A program made the position numbers and the translations under genes. Positions 35,001-44,989 of a DNA stretch of 64,000 nucleotides are shown here, piece by piece. The notes beneath the pieces were generated by a model. That model saw only the letters and a list, made by a program, of their open reading frames with translations. It did no database searches and was not told the origin of the DNA. How positions within the stretch are numbered: position 1 is the stretch's first letter; every line of letters starts with the position of its first letter. Source of the stretch: Nectonema munidae (lineage: Eukaryota > Nematomorpha > Nectonematoida > Nectonematidae). Where the stretch lies: contig JAUIRK010000883.1 of the NCBI GenBank assembly GCA_030549495.1, forward strand, positions 1,049,501 to 1,113,500, given 5' to 3'.

Positions 35001-37398
35001 ATAATGCTATGTTTTTTGCATTGATCAGTTATGCCTTAAATAATATAGTTAGAATTATGACCTAACGTTGTATCTCTGTTAATAATTTAGAAGTCAAAAA
35101 GCTATAGCTAAATTGTTTGGATTATCTAGAAGTAATACTAGTAAAGAACTTTTGCACAGCACATATAAAAAAACTTCATTTAACGTCATTTGTTCCCGAA
35201 TCCATCGGCTAAGACTCACACACAAATTTGTGGGATTTTTTTATTGGAGCGTGGTGCATTTATTGACCGGATGCCCTTCCTAACGTCACTCGAATGGAAT
35301 CAGATTAAACAACAAGAAATTCTATTTCAGGCACATCGGGAATCGAACCCGAAGCCCTTGGAATAAAATCCCTGGTGTCTAGCCACCATGGCACACATGC
35401 ACCTACTCAACACTATTCTATCTGATACAGCAGTTCCCAATCTTATTGAACTATGCCTTAAGAAAAACTTCTAAGCTTTTGACCACGCGCCGCCATGATA
35501 ATGCTTGATAATAATTGACTATTAAAAGTTTTATAAAAGGCTAAATTTTGATTAATATTTTAATGATTGATAAAGTTCTACTTTTGTATAAGATTAAAAA
35601 AGTAAATACCACACCGCCTAAAGATTTGGAAAAGTATCGTGAAAACAAAATTGGCATTACAGTTGCCGAAGAGAGCGCATAAATTTTTCCGCAAGTTTTG
35701 TGACATTGTGTAAATGTATCTATCGATTTCATTCACTTAATTTGATTCGCGTATAACAGTCTCATGAACTATTCTGCGTTCAGGGATTTAGAAGATATCA
35801 AGGAATGGCGTACTTTGCCGAATATCTGGGTGGAGGTGCCGAGTGCCCATGGCTTTAGCCACGTGTGAGGCAAGAAAGGAGGCGTAGTAGAAGTCTTCTT
35901 TGTGCGGGTCACTCGTCTGGATTTGTAGTATTTGAATGCGATCTACCCAAGACTTCTCCTTTTTCGTCATGAGGCCTAGAACGAAGAAGAGTAGAGAAGC
36001 CAGAAAATATTTACACAAAGTGAAACTTGGTGGTTAGATCCTTGAACAAATTAGTGAGGAAAACTAGTGACTTAGTTTGGGCAAAAGAATTGTCATGCAC
36101 CGTTAAAAAAGAGGTGGCCTTTTCCCTCTCTGGTCAAATGATATCAATGATAAAAAAGTTACTGCAATTATCAAAAATCAGAAAAATATATATCTAACCC
36201 ATAAAAAAAAGGTTAAACACAATATTTCATTATCTTTAGCAAAGTTATTTGGGGTAAATGAAAATTTTATAGGAATACATTTTTCTGCATAACATAGAAC
36301 ACATATTTTGCAAAAAAGTATTATACTTTTCAATGTGGGAAAAATTTATGCTTGCCCTGAACAATTTCAGGTTTACTATTCTTTCATATTTCCATTTGAA
36401 ATAAAAAACTTAAAGAGCATATTGATATTATTTTGCTATGCAGCAAGCTACATTGAGTTTGTCTTTCCAAAATACATGTGATCAAGTTTTTTTTTATACT
36501 TCTGAGCTTTTACAACTATATAAAACATTGTCAATAATAAAATATAAATTAAAAAAATGCAAGGCTCCAATGCTGTTAACGCCGAGGTGAGATTTAGCAA
36601 AAAGCTTTTAATCTTCTCGAGAATTTTCGAGAAATACATCGAGAGTGTCCTTTAATATCAAATTTATAGATCAGTTTTCTCATACCCTACACATGAAAAA
36701 CATGAAGGTTGTTACGTAAGAAGTGAAAGAGCAATAAAACAAATAATGTCCAAAGATGAATCAAAGCAAGACTTGATAAATCTTTTCATTGAATAAATTG
36801 ATGTAAGTTAAGTGTTGTGGTTGAATTTAACTGTTTCAAACCAAGGTAACAAGTTTTATTAAAACAAAATGTCCTAATTTTTGAATAAAATAAGATTTGC
36901 CAAGCTAAATCTAGAGCAAATTAAAAAAAATGGAGTCGTTTTCAGAAACTTTTCAGATAAGAACACATTTTGGGATCGACTTTTTTATTTTAAAGTATGG
37001 GAAACAATTCCTCATTTTTGATACGCCCTACTATACACATAGATTTTCCTAGAAAAAGTTTGCTCACTCTGTGAAGTAGTTGTTCTAAAACGTTCTTTTA
37101 AAACTACCACTGCCTTGTGTGTGTGGTAATTGATCTTGGATGAGTTAAAGCTAAAGCTAAAAGCTAAGTTAGTTCAAAAAAATATTGGCAAATCAATCTA
37201 TATAAAATATTGAAAATAAGTGACAGCTAACTTCTAGAAAAAGCTGTAGAAAAAAGTTGTAGAAGCGATTTTTAATTTGCTCAGTTTAACTTGGTTTTTT
37301 TCATAAAAAAATTAATAGTAAGAAAAAGGTTACATCTAAAACATGATAAATTAATATTAACTTGATTTTTATCTTTTAGAAATCTTAGTCTGAATAGG

Positions 37399-37429
<31 letters not shown>

Positions 37430-40400
37430 GGCTTAAATTTCTACAGCTTAAAGAAATACTTTGCTGGCTTTGAATAATGTTTCCGTGTTAATGTCTTGAA
37501 CGTAACAATTGTGCACAATATAGATAGCAAAAGTGGTCAAAGACAGTCAGGATTAACAGGAGATTGTTTTACAATACGCCTAAAGTGTTGGGGGACCTAG
37601 TATACTTTACCATCACGGGAGAGCATGCTTAAAATTATTTAGGAGGGGGGGGGGGCAAACTTTTTTTTTATTATAATTTTTTTAATTTATTTTGAAAGAA
37701 TTTAGCAGTATGAAAAGTCGACTCACAAGCCATAGAAGTCTTTCAACGATATAAAATTTAAAGAATTCAAAAACATTGGTAAAGCGAAAAGCTATTTCAC
37801 CGCCCCGCCCCCCGAATATGGGACCCGGCATACTACGACTTCTATACATACCAGTAAATTGCAAATACGTATATTTCATTCAATGTTTTAGACAAAAAAT
37901 AATTAAAAAAAAGAGTTAAAAAGTTTTTTTTTGATTTAAATCCATTTTAATTTTTAATAATAAGGAGTGATGCTGAAGCATTTGGCAAATAAAAAATAAA
38001 ATAGTAAAAGTAATCAATATTATCAGCTAAAATCAATAATATTGATTAATTTTCGGGTTAAAAATCCTTCATCAGACATTGAATGAATAGAATATATAAA
38101 CGTTTATACATTCTTTTTCTGATGAAGGATTGTTAATCCGAAAATTCACCAATATTATTGATTTTAGTTAATAAAATTGATTACTTTTATTATTATATTT
38201 TTAATTAATGAAACTTTTTTTCCAATAATTTTGAATAAAAGAATTTGAAATCGCTTTGAAACGCGAAATTTTGACGTTCATGTCTTTGAGCTTCGTGTTT
38301 TGAAAAGTTTAAGAAAAATACTTAAAAATTTTTTTTTTAATTTTAAAATCGAACGGGCCGCGTAAAAAAGTTCATGGAGCGACACATGTTTCCGCTCTAA
38401 ATAATCAACACTTTTATTCAATCGCGGGGGTGTTCAATACAGATGGGTGCTTGACTGTAAAGAGAAATGTCAATTTTGTAGAAGTAATTTAGAGAATTTA
38501 AGGAAGAATAGGGGGTCATTATCAGAGACGTATAAAATCAAAATCATCAGTTATATTAAAATTGATTCAAAAGGAAGAACTACCTCTATACAGATCTGCT
38601 TGAGGAGGGTGGGGAGGAAGGCAATCGCTCTTATTCATCTGAGAAAAGACAGGAGGCAGCATAAAGGGGTAAGGGGGGAGGGAGAAAGGAAAAACGAAAG
38701 GATTGCGAAGAGCGCCGAAGTTTGGCAAGGGAAAAGGCAGAGGGGGGAGATCAAATCTTGGCGGAATTTTGAAATTTTGTGGAAAGCTATTTTGCAGAAA
38801 GTGGCGATATCGCAGAAACTCGTGAAACGGCTCTGGCATCCTTCTAGGCCACGCCCGAGGAAAGGGAAGAGGAAAGCGAATGGGCGGAGGAAGAAAAGGG
38901 GGAAAGGATAGTTGGTGCGGAAGAAGATTTGGCGGAGGTGGGGACTTAATGGAGGTGGATAGAGGAGATGATGAAGTTGAATTTGATGCCAAATGTGGTA
39001 AAAGCTGAAACAGAATATTTGTATATATATGCATCAGACTTTTATTATACAGTTTAAATAATTATATATAAGTAAAGGTACTGCTGGGTGTTTTCATCGA
39101 AAAGGCACAATTGCACCGCTTGTATCGAACTATGAAGAAAGTAGGCTTGATGCAGGATCGAACCCAATACCTTGAGATATAGAAACCCAGTATCTAACCA
39201 ACCTTACGCCCCTCTTATTTAAGTGCGAAGAAAGAAATAAGAATGAACAAAAGAAGGCTACAGTACTTCTACGGACGAGTGATTTTCATTCGCCCTTTGA
39301 TGCCATATTCATATAAATTTCAAGGCATACTAATCGCACTAATATTTTGTATTCTCTAATCTATTTGAATCCTAATGGAAACTAATTTGCTAGTAATCAA
39401 AACAGGTACTTTATTAAAAACATACAATATTTTTGATAATAAAAATTTATAGTAAAATATAGTAAGTAACTTAACTTTATAGTAGGTGATTTTTTTAGGG
39501 GTTAATTGTACCCAAGAGTAATTCTTTATGCGGGGGCACATTTGCATGGAAGCGAATGTTCTAATAGGGTGAATCGTTTGCCATATTTGGTATTTCAACA
39601 AAATTTGAGATTATTCATGTGTTTGTAGAAAGTCTTCGGAAATCTCAAAAGGATTAAGACGTGCGACAACTTCTCATATCTTTATGCACTATGTCAGTTA
39701 CATATTACTATCATATGCCTACAATTTCTTAATTTGATACCTTTTCAAAATAAAGTTAGCAACGCGTTTGCTTTTATGTAATAACTTTGGGCGGGGGAGA
39801 CAATGGTGTAGAAGATTTTTCATTGAATTTACCTCCCGTGTTTATTTTGATACACTAAAAATTGGAAGACATTTGGATAAAAATCGGTGTATTTTTGAAA
39901 AGAGATGGAATCAATCGATCTTAAACGATCCACATGTTATAATGGTACTATAACAAAGTATTTGAGTTTTGACCTCATCAAGTTTACCTATAAATATGAT
40001 TACTCTATTTTCTACATATCTAATACTCTCACAAATTTGACTAAAAGTAAATCATCTATAATTAAAAAAGCACCTATACTATTGCTTTCTTTGTTATCTC
40101 CCTTAGTCTTGCCAGACCACTGCTAAAAAATATTTGAAGAAATGTCAGAGATCTATTTTTTGGAAATTTCAATTTTCAAAGATGTCAAAATTATAGTATG
40201 ATCGAGTGCTTATATTATTTTGTAAAATTCAAATTTCAATTTATTAGGATTCACTGATAGACATAAATGACTGGAATAAAAGATACTAAGCAAAAAAGGC
40301 ATACGCAAGATGAATGAAAATCTTCACACTTTTCTTCGAGAACAAAGGAAGCTACAGCTGAAACCAATTGATTCTGAAATAATTTTTAAAAAAAAATTAC

Positions 40401-43104
40401 ATTTGAAATTACACTAGCTTTTTTTTCTTTTTTTTTTATTTAAAACTAAAACAATATTATTTAAAAATAAAAGAAAGTTAAAAATAAAAATTTTGGAGAC
40501 AGCATGCGCACATACCACCGTTACGCATGCTGCCGATGTTTGGAGGAGCTTGCTCTTCCTTGACAGCTTGCTGTCAATCAAACATGGCAAGCCAATCAAA
40601 AAGCACAGCAAGCTGTCATGGAAGAGCAAGCTCCTCCAAATATCGGCAGCATGCGAAACGGTGGTATGTGCGCATGCTGTCTCCAAAATTTTTATTTTTA
40701 AATAAAATTGTTTTAGTTTTAAATAAAAGAACAAATAAAAAAATCATAATGGCTCCTTTTTTTCTATAAGTATTTTTGTTATTTGGCTGGATGGATAAAA
40801 TGGAGAAAATTTTCTGTTTATATATTTTAGAGAATTGTTTTTTAGATTCAAGGTATCTTTTGCTAGTCATATAAGAACAAAATTTTTAAAGGTGTGGTTG
40901 GTATTCAACGACTATGTTCAAACTTCGGGTAAGAAATTTTTTTCTCCAAAAAACCAAAATCATTCAACGATTTAAGTTATACCATATATTTTAGTTATAT
41001 ATTTTTTTTAAAAAAAAAAAGTAAGAATATAACATAAGAATAATAAGTGTAAGAACTATGCAAAACATCAACGATAAATGTGATCATTGAAAAGCTTTGG
41101 CACCATTACTGATTGTGTGAAGCAGTCTATCAAAGACAAAAAAGAATCTTTTAGTCATTTTTTTGCAAAAATTTCTTAATTTCATTTCAAACATGAAAAT
41201 TGACGTAGTAGAAAATTATTGCAACAAAACGAATGCATCCGACTCTGAAAGACGCGTTATATAAGTATTATTATTATTGTTGTTATTGGAAGTGTAATCG
41301 CAAAAATGACAAAACTTTCCCCTACAACCAAATTGAAGAGAGAATTAAAAGCCATGTTTTGGTCTAGAGGAAAGAAAGGGAATAGAACAATTAAAGGCTT
41401 TAAAAATTTATTTTGAAAGTGAATCTCTTCCAGTTTTTTGGTCATCAATGGCAGCTTCATAACCAAATTTATGTGACTTAGCTTTTCGCCAACTTCTACC
41501 ATTTTCATCAACTTATTCCTGTGAGGGGCTGCCTTCTCTCTACTACATTAAAACGAAATATCGCAACAGACTTGAAGTGAAGCATGACCTACGCTGTGCT
41601 TTAAGTGAAACAAAACCAAGAATCAAGAAGCTTGTCGATAATCTGCAACATCTACCTTCACACTGAGTAGAAATGTCTGCCAACTAGAACACTTAATTGT
41701 TACTATGTTATCAAATTTGTAAGATTCAAAGATTAAATCACAGAGCGTAGGATTAATAAACTTTTTCCATCCAGTCGATTTTCTGTTTCCTTCTTTTTTT
41801 GCTTATTCTTGAAACACCTTTTTAGCAAAATGCCCTTTTTAATTAATCTTATGATTATAATTGTTAGATACTAGTAGACAGTCAAGGTATTCACCCGCTA
41901 TGATTGCCGTGGGGGCCATAGACAAGGATCATGTATGAAAAGTGGGTAACGATCAGAAAAAGTTTGGGAACCACTGGCCTGGATCATCTCGCCCGAAAAA
42001 ATCTGTGTGTGTTTGCGTACGTTTTAAAAAAAATGTTCAACTACATCTTGAACCTAACTTAGGACTTTGAAAGAGGCAACTCTTTTAAGTTGAATAGTAA
42101 GCAATTTTCAGAATTAATTATTAGGAGGAAGAAGAGAAATTCACTACAAAGAAAACCTTTCAATAAAATAAAATTGACATTTTTCAAATTTTGTAGCATT
42201 AAAAAAGTATTTATGTATTTTAAAATGGATGAATAAAAAAATCGAGCATTCAAAAATGCGTAGAGACTTACCATGTTTTCGGGTGAGGCAAAGTTTCTGG
42301 GATTGCCCTCGATTGATTCATCATTACTTGACAAAGAGTTATGACAGGAAAAGCTTGATCCACTTCCACGCTGTTTGAATTTGGCCAAGTGGGCTATTTT
42401 AGCATGAAAATTTTCATCCCAATACTCCAAGCCTGAAAGATTCCGAAGTATATATATACACCATTACTTTACTTCTAGATTATCTTTTTTTAGTTCTAAT
42501 TTGTCTTTTTTCTATTCTAATTCTAAGCTCTCTCTAAAAACATGGAATGAAAGAAGAAAAAAAATTCTAAATAAAAAAAAGTAAAATTAATTAATCACCT
42601 TCTTAAATTTAAACAAACATTAAAACATTAAAACGTACGAGACATTTTTAATAGTAAAAGACTGATTAACCCATTTGCTGTTATTGTTGCTGTAGAGAGG
42701 AATGCAAACGAACTCAATGGAAATTTCAAAGGAATTCAATAGAGATGAATCAAAATCGTTTGCTTTGCGCCAACTAAAATGGGTTAAGGCCTATTTAAAA
42801 ATTGCTTGAGCACCTGTCAATCAACTAGTATGCAAATTAGGGATATCAATCTTTACATTACGGGCACTCATTCTTAATAGGTTACAAGGGCACGCTGGCT
42901 TGTTCCATCAAATTGAGTGCAAAATGTCTTAATCTGCAAACCTTCAAGGCCATCTCCCCCAAACGTTTCATCATTAAAGCCATCAGCATGTTCATCTTCA
43001 AAGTCGAGCATCAGATTGGCATCAAGTTCGGCTCCAGCATCCAGCATTTTTCTTATTCCAAGTTCCTCTAAATGCAAAACAATAAAATCCTTATTCTCGG
43101 ACAT
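25189..43104 (-). CDS. Patr-1: Pat1 (PATL1 / Patr-1) mRNA-decapping activator, complete six-exon gene
   Basis: Six exons on the minus strand (43104-42942, 42432-42272, 39004-38584, 35975-35814, 30404-30193, 26088-25189) join with matching phases into 2019 bases: 672 residues and a stop. Pat1 links deadenylation to decapping in P-bodies, binding DDX6/Me31B by its N-terminus and Lsm1-7 and Dcp2 by its C-terminal helical domain. Residues 1-55 hold FNDETFG, the DETF motif that contacts DDX6. Residues 109-248 are proline/phenylalanine-rich. Residues 245-300 hold DLYRGLMTKKEKSWVDRIQ (human DPYANLMLQREKDWVSKIQ). Next come ALGKTFGGAMHHPRK and VLKQIEQ/LYTRFLSL, and the C-terminal domain carries PKGKKFIERLFPYLS (human RKGKRMVARILPFLS). 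Human PATL1 has 770 residues; the shortfall is in the proline-rich region. The ATG at 43104 is the first in frame after an upstream stop; a 5' non-coding exon is possible. The introns total about 16 kb and carry many mobile elements. Confidence 0.93.
26336..26420. repeat. Direct repeat unit 1 (about 85 bp) in Pat1 intron 5
   Basis: From GCTTTAGATAAAAAGACTGG to AATGAAGAGAAC this stretch is nearly identical to 26641-26722, differing by a TA indel and a few substitutions. The two lie 220 bases apart in direct orientation. No coding sense. Confidence 0.85.
26641..26722. repeat. Direct repeat unit 2 in Pat1 intron 5
   Basis: Second copy of the 26336 unit; ends with AATGGAGAGAAC, after which the two diverge. 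Confidence 0.85.
27368..29522 (-). pseudogene. hAT transposase relic in Pat1 intron 5
   Basis: The first frame (29522-29157) has a BED-type finger: C-x2-C in AYCMICKGS and H-x5-H in SHMKSKTH. The middle frame (28695-28180) has NIGISGLHVLHGSLRTGM and NDSPARRLDF and then KHCSVRWAEN, standard blocks of this hAT family. Frames at 28116-27718 and 27616-27368 follow. The region just before the last frame reads GNAQVEGGFSVNKSLLVEIL, the dimerisation segment. At least three frame breaks and a gap after the finger show it is dead. Terminal repeats were not found with confidence. It shares the C/G-LH-x2-H core with the hAT at 5632 but is a different family. Confidence 0.85.
30193..30404 (-). CDS. Patr-1: Pat1 exon 5
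   Basis: The acceptor TATATTTTAG precedes CAGCGC and the donor is CAA|GTAAAT, phase 0. It encodes ALGKTFGGAMHHPRKILNI (human SLGKLTVSSVNNPRKMID) and, at its end, YRQVLKQIEQ, which joins exon 6 LYTRFLSL to mirror human IIEKTYSLLLDVE. Reading past the donor gives a short intronic extension ending in a stop. Confidence 0.9.
30410..32275. other. Pat1 intron 4, unassigned part
   Basis: Open frames at 31128-31382 and 31439-31672 carry no known motif. The stretch 31440-32070 has a weak protein-like flavour with stops and could be an old element, but no family can be named. Confidence 0.3.
32281..32579. mobile_element. 299-bp pogo-type MITE with an extra internal terminus
   Basis: The ends are CAGTAGACCCTCGTAA and, on the opposite strand, CAGTAGACCCTCGTTAAGTC, flanked by TA. 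A third, inward copy (TAGTAGACCCTCTGTTATG) sits near 32511, so the last 70 bases alone form a hairpin. No coding capacity. Located in Pat1 intron 4. Confidence 0.8.
33350..33453 (-). repeat. tRNA-derived SINE family A, copy 3
   Basis: The minus strand starts GTGTGAGTAAGGTTGGTTAA, with a decayed B box (GGATTTGATCCAGC) and the body CATCAAGCCTTCTTTGCTC. It is truncated near the TTCGACACAAGC block. In Pat1 intron 4. Confidence 0.8.
33460..35225. other. Pat1 intron 4, AT-rich, nothing recognised
   Basis: No host exon or defined repeat. The frames near 34450-34740 do not look like Pat1 or any family I know. Confidence 0.3.
35232..35402 (-). repeat. tRNA-derived SINE family B
   Basis: The minus strand starts GGTGCATGTGTGCCATGGTG with an A-box-like GGTGGCTAGACACC and an exact B box GGGTTCGATTCCC. 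The body ends in a GC-rich segment GTGACGTTAGGAAGGGCATC. A similar GC-rich segment occurs at about 49905-49930. It is distinct from family A. It lies in Pat1 intron 4. Confidence 0.7.
35814..35975 (-). CDS. Patr-1: Pat1 exon 4 (KEKSWVDRIQ block)
   Basis: The acceptor CTTCGTTCTAG precedes GCCTC and the donor is CAAA|GTACGC. The exon encodes LMTKKEKSWVDRIQILQIQ, then TSDPHKEDFYYASFL, the most conserved linear block of animal Pat1 (human REKDWVSKIQMMQLQSTDPY). The final A pairs with CA of exon 5 to give Thr. Confidence 0.92.
36020..37395. other. Pat1 intron 3, nothing recognised
   Basis: AT-rich sequence without motif-bearing frames or clear repeat ends. Confidence 0.3.
37404..37427 (+). repeat. 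24-base G homopolymer
   Basis: Longest of six G runs of 11 or more in the window (5591-5601, 24817-24829, 37404-37427, 37645-37655, 54689-54700, 59722-59739), all on the plus strand. Confidence 0.9.
37990..38205. repeat. Palindromic foldback element in Pat1 intron 3
   Basis: Two arms of about 100 bases face each other. The left arm has ATCAATAATATTGATTAATT, then TTCGGGTTAAAAATCCTTCA. The right arm reads ATCAATAATATTGGTGAATT, then TTCGGATTAACAATCCTTCA on the opposite strand. The centre is near TATAAACGTTTATA. Probably a foldback MITE; no clear target duplication could be fixed in the AT-rich flanks. Confidence 0.75.
38584..39004 (-). CDS. Patr-1: Pat1 exon 3 (proline/phenylalanine-rich region)
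   Basis: The acceptor TTCTGTTTCAG and the donor AGAG|GTAGTT bound 421 bases. It encodes a low-complexity Pro/Phe/Leu linker (PPPPNLLPHQ, PPLPFPLPNF) and ends DLYRG, the start of the conserved block completed by exon 4. The matching part of human PATL1 is also proline-rich and longer. Confidence 0.88.
39070..39213 (-). repeat. tRNA-derived SINE family A, copy 4
   Basis: The minus strand starts GGCGTAAGGTTGGTTAGATA and has GGGTTCGATCCTGC as its B box. The body CATCAAGCCTACTTTCTTC runs into GATGAAAACACCCAGC and the end TACCTTTACTTATA. It is nearly full length. It begins just outside Pat1 exon 3, within intron 2. Confidence 0.85.
39220..40415. other. Pat1 intron 2, nothing recognised
   Basis: AT-rich; short frames at 39356-39601 and 39905-40126 lack recognisable motifs. 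Confidence 0.3.
40419..40745. repeat. Long near-perfect palindrome in Pat1 intron 2
   Basis: Left and right arms (about 40421-40574 and 40610-40745) are inverted copies. The inner 80 bases of each arm (from TTGGAGACAGCATGCGCACA to TGACAGCTTGCTGT) differ at only about three positions. The outer arm is A/T-rich, with one 15-base indel. The loop is about 35 bases and contains ATGGCAAGCCAATC. No protein sense. It behaves like a hairpin MITE; the transcript would fold into long double-stranded RNA. Confidence 0.88.
41684..41976. mobile_element. hAT-type MITE, copy 2 (left end missing)
   Basis: From GAACACTTAATTGTTACTAT to GTTTGGGAACCACTG it matches 4044-4341 with only scattered differences. The left 130 bases, including the left terminus, are absent. 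In Pat1 intron 2. Confidence 0.88.
42272..42432 (-). CDS. Patr-1: Pat1 exon 2
   Basis: The acceptor TCTTTCAG is followed by GCTTGG, and the donor is CATG|GTAAGT, a textbook site. The exon encodes LEYWDENFHAKIAHLAKFKQ, aligned with human DDDWQEAHERLAELEEK, then a Ser-rich stretch. Confidence 0.88.
42942..43104 (-). CDS. Patr-1: Pat1 exon 1 (start codon, DETF motif)
   Basis: The exon begins MSENKDFIVLHLEELGIRK, and acidic DFEDEHADGFNDETFGGDG follows, matching human EEIDQFNDDTFGSG. The donor is GAAG|GTTTGC at 42942/42941, phase 1. An AG inside the exon after TTTTGCATTTAG could be an alternative acceptor if transcription starts upstream. Confidence 0.87.
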
Positions 43105-44215
43105 AGCGGCACAAATGTCACTATCTTCAAATCTTCGCTCCTTTCAATATAAAAGGTTAGTTTTCTCTTTCTAAGTTTTAATTTCGAATTTATTTTCCGC
43201 CTAAAAGCATATTTTTTGAATTTATACCGAAATTCTTGACTTTTTGGAAGAAAAAAATGGACAAATTGAAAGCATTTTTCATTTTTACAAAAATAAGTTC
43301 ATTTTTGTCTTAAAAACTATCAGTATATTTACTTGTAACTGATAAGTTCGATTTATTTGTTATCATATGCTGAAATATGAATACTGCCAAGTTTGAGTAT
43401 ATAAATTTATTAATTATTTTGTAATAATAGCTTTTAGAGAGCATAATAAACTTAATATTAGATATTAAATTTTAATGTAAAAACTAGAGATGTATCGGAT
43501 ATCCGCACTCGAAATTTTTTTTTACATCCTCTTAACATTCTCATGCGCGGATCATTTAAGTTTCAACATCCGCAACCGAAATTTTCAAACATATTCCTTT
43601 TTTCTATATAACATTTTTTTCGGATACGTGTCTAGTGGGAACATGTGTTATTCTCCCCAGAGATTCCTTCTAATTTCTTTTTTATAGGAGAGTAAGTAAA
43701 CGTGTTCACCACAACTAATTCGCACTTCACAATGATTTTGAAATTATTAATTCAACGCTTTATCACACCTATCATCTGAAAAACGATACAAAGTCGAGAG
43801 AACTCCATTTCTAGCCCTCACATCAAGACAAATAAATAAATAAATCTTTTTTGCTTAAGTCGTTTCATCCAGGGTTTAAAATTTTAAAAGTTTTTAGACA
43901 GTGAACAAATGTTTACGTGTTCAATGAAAGAAAAAAAACTCTTACTTGTTTTAAGTGACCTGCTAGCAGTAAATCATACAGATCGATTTAGCCCTTATGA
44001 CAAAAGTTGAGTTAATTTCAATCGCTTCTTCTATTTCTGATACATTTGGTAAAAGGTTATATTAAAAAAAACAGCACTTGTTTACTCGTTCCATTCCCTT
44101 AAAATTAGCTTTAAATCACTGTTTTCAGAGAATGTGATTTTTTTATTATTTATTTTAGAGGAAGACAAATCGTTTAAAATTTGGAGAAAAAAAATTTCCC
44201 TCCTTTTCTTCTTTA
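43105..44215. other. Region upstream of Pat1, promoter not identified
   Basis: Pat1 transcription should start somewhere here (minus strand), but no TATA or clear initiator stands out. A sequence near 43488 (AGATGTATCGGATATCCGC) resembles the end of a hAT-type element, without a partner. Confidence 0.3.
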
Positions 44216-44219
44216 TATG

Positions 44220-44900
44220 AATTCACATAGATAACTTTCCCAATCAATTTTTTGTGCATGACCTCATTATTTGTTCATTGAAAAGTTTGCCAAAGACAAA
44301 CTTCTTCTACCAAATTAGTACAAGCTTTAGTTTTTGAATTGATGCTTGTATTCATCATAAATTTCCATTTATTTCAAGAACAGACATTCCACTCAACATA
44401 TCAGTAATAATGATTGAACCAAGTTAGGCATAATTCTTTACAGCATTTTGGAAGCTTTCTTTGAATCTGTTTTCTGCTAGAACAAATTCCTCTTGAAGCG
44501 ATTGATCTCAAAAATATGATTTTAGAATAAATATTTGTACCTCTGAGAATTGGGACAGCCTTATTATTTCTTTTTGTGAAATTCGATTCATCAACTTGTA
44601 CAGTAAGACCTTTTCTAAAAAGGTCATAAACATTTCAACAATCTATAGGCAAAAACTTCTCTCAAAAACCGCACCAATCTACCATGGATTTAATAGACTT
44701 CATTAAAACGAATAAAATTATTTGCTTCCATGATAAATGCGTTGCTTGTAGATGCGTATCAACTCTTTGCATAATTCACTTTGCATCTGCAGGATCTATC
44801 TTCTTTTACCATTTTAACAAATGCACTCACTATGAAGAAAGCTTTTTTGAAGAAATATCACATCTTTTTGCTTCATTTTCCATACAAATCCAAAAAGTTC
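44220..44900 (-). pseudogene. Merlin (ISXO2-like) transposase relic
   Basis: The minus strand reads VQVDESNFTKRNNKAVP near 44600, like the V-DES-F-KRKYN block of ISXO2/Merlin transposases. It is followed at the usual distance by GSIIITDMLSGMSVLEING near 44400, the second catalytic region (SD/TD-W-AY). Upstream, a CRCK-containing stretch could be the zinc ribbon. Many stops break it. Terminal repeats were not found. Confidence 0.55.
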
Positions 44901-44906
44901 ATTTAA

Positions 44907-44985
44907 CCCGTTAACGACCAGAATAATCAGACGATATCTAATGTAAAGCAGAAGATTTGTATTAAAGAGCTTATTAAGAGCAGAG
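44907..44985. repeat. Short TTAA-associated MITE-like repeat, copy 2
   Basis: It starts CCCGTTAACGACCAGAATAA directly after TTAA (44903-44906) and matches the reverse of 2680-2754 for about 70 bases, then diverges. Confidence 0.6.
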
Positions 44986-44989
44986 AAAA

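Noticed and set aside
40493-40734. Overlapping 70-106-codon frames on both strands at the Pat1 intron 2 palindrome
   Set aside because: They arise because the palindrome reads similarly on both strands; not genes.
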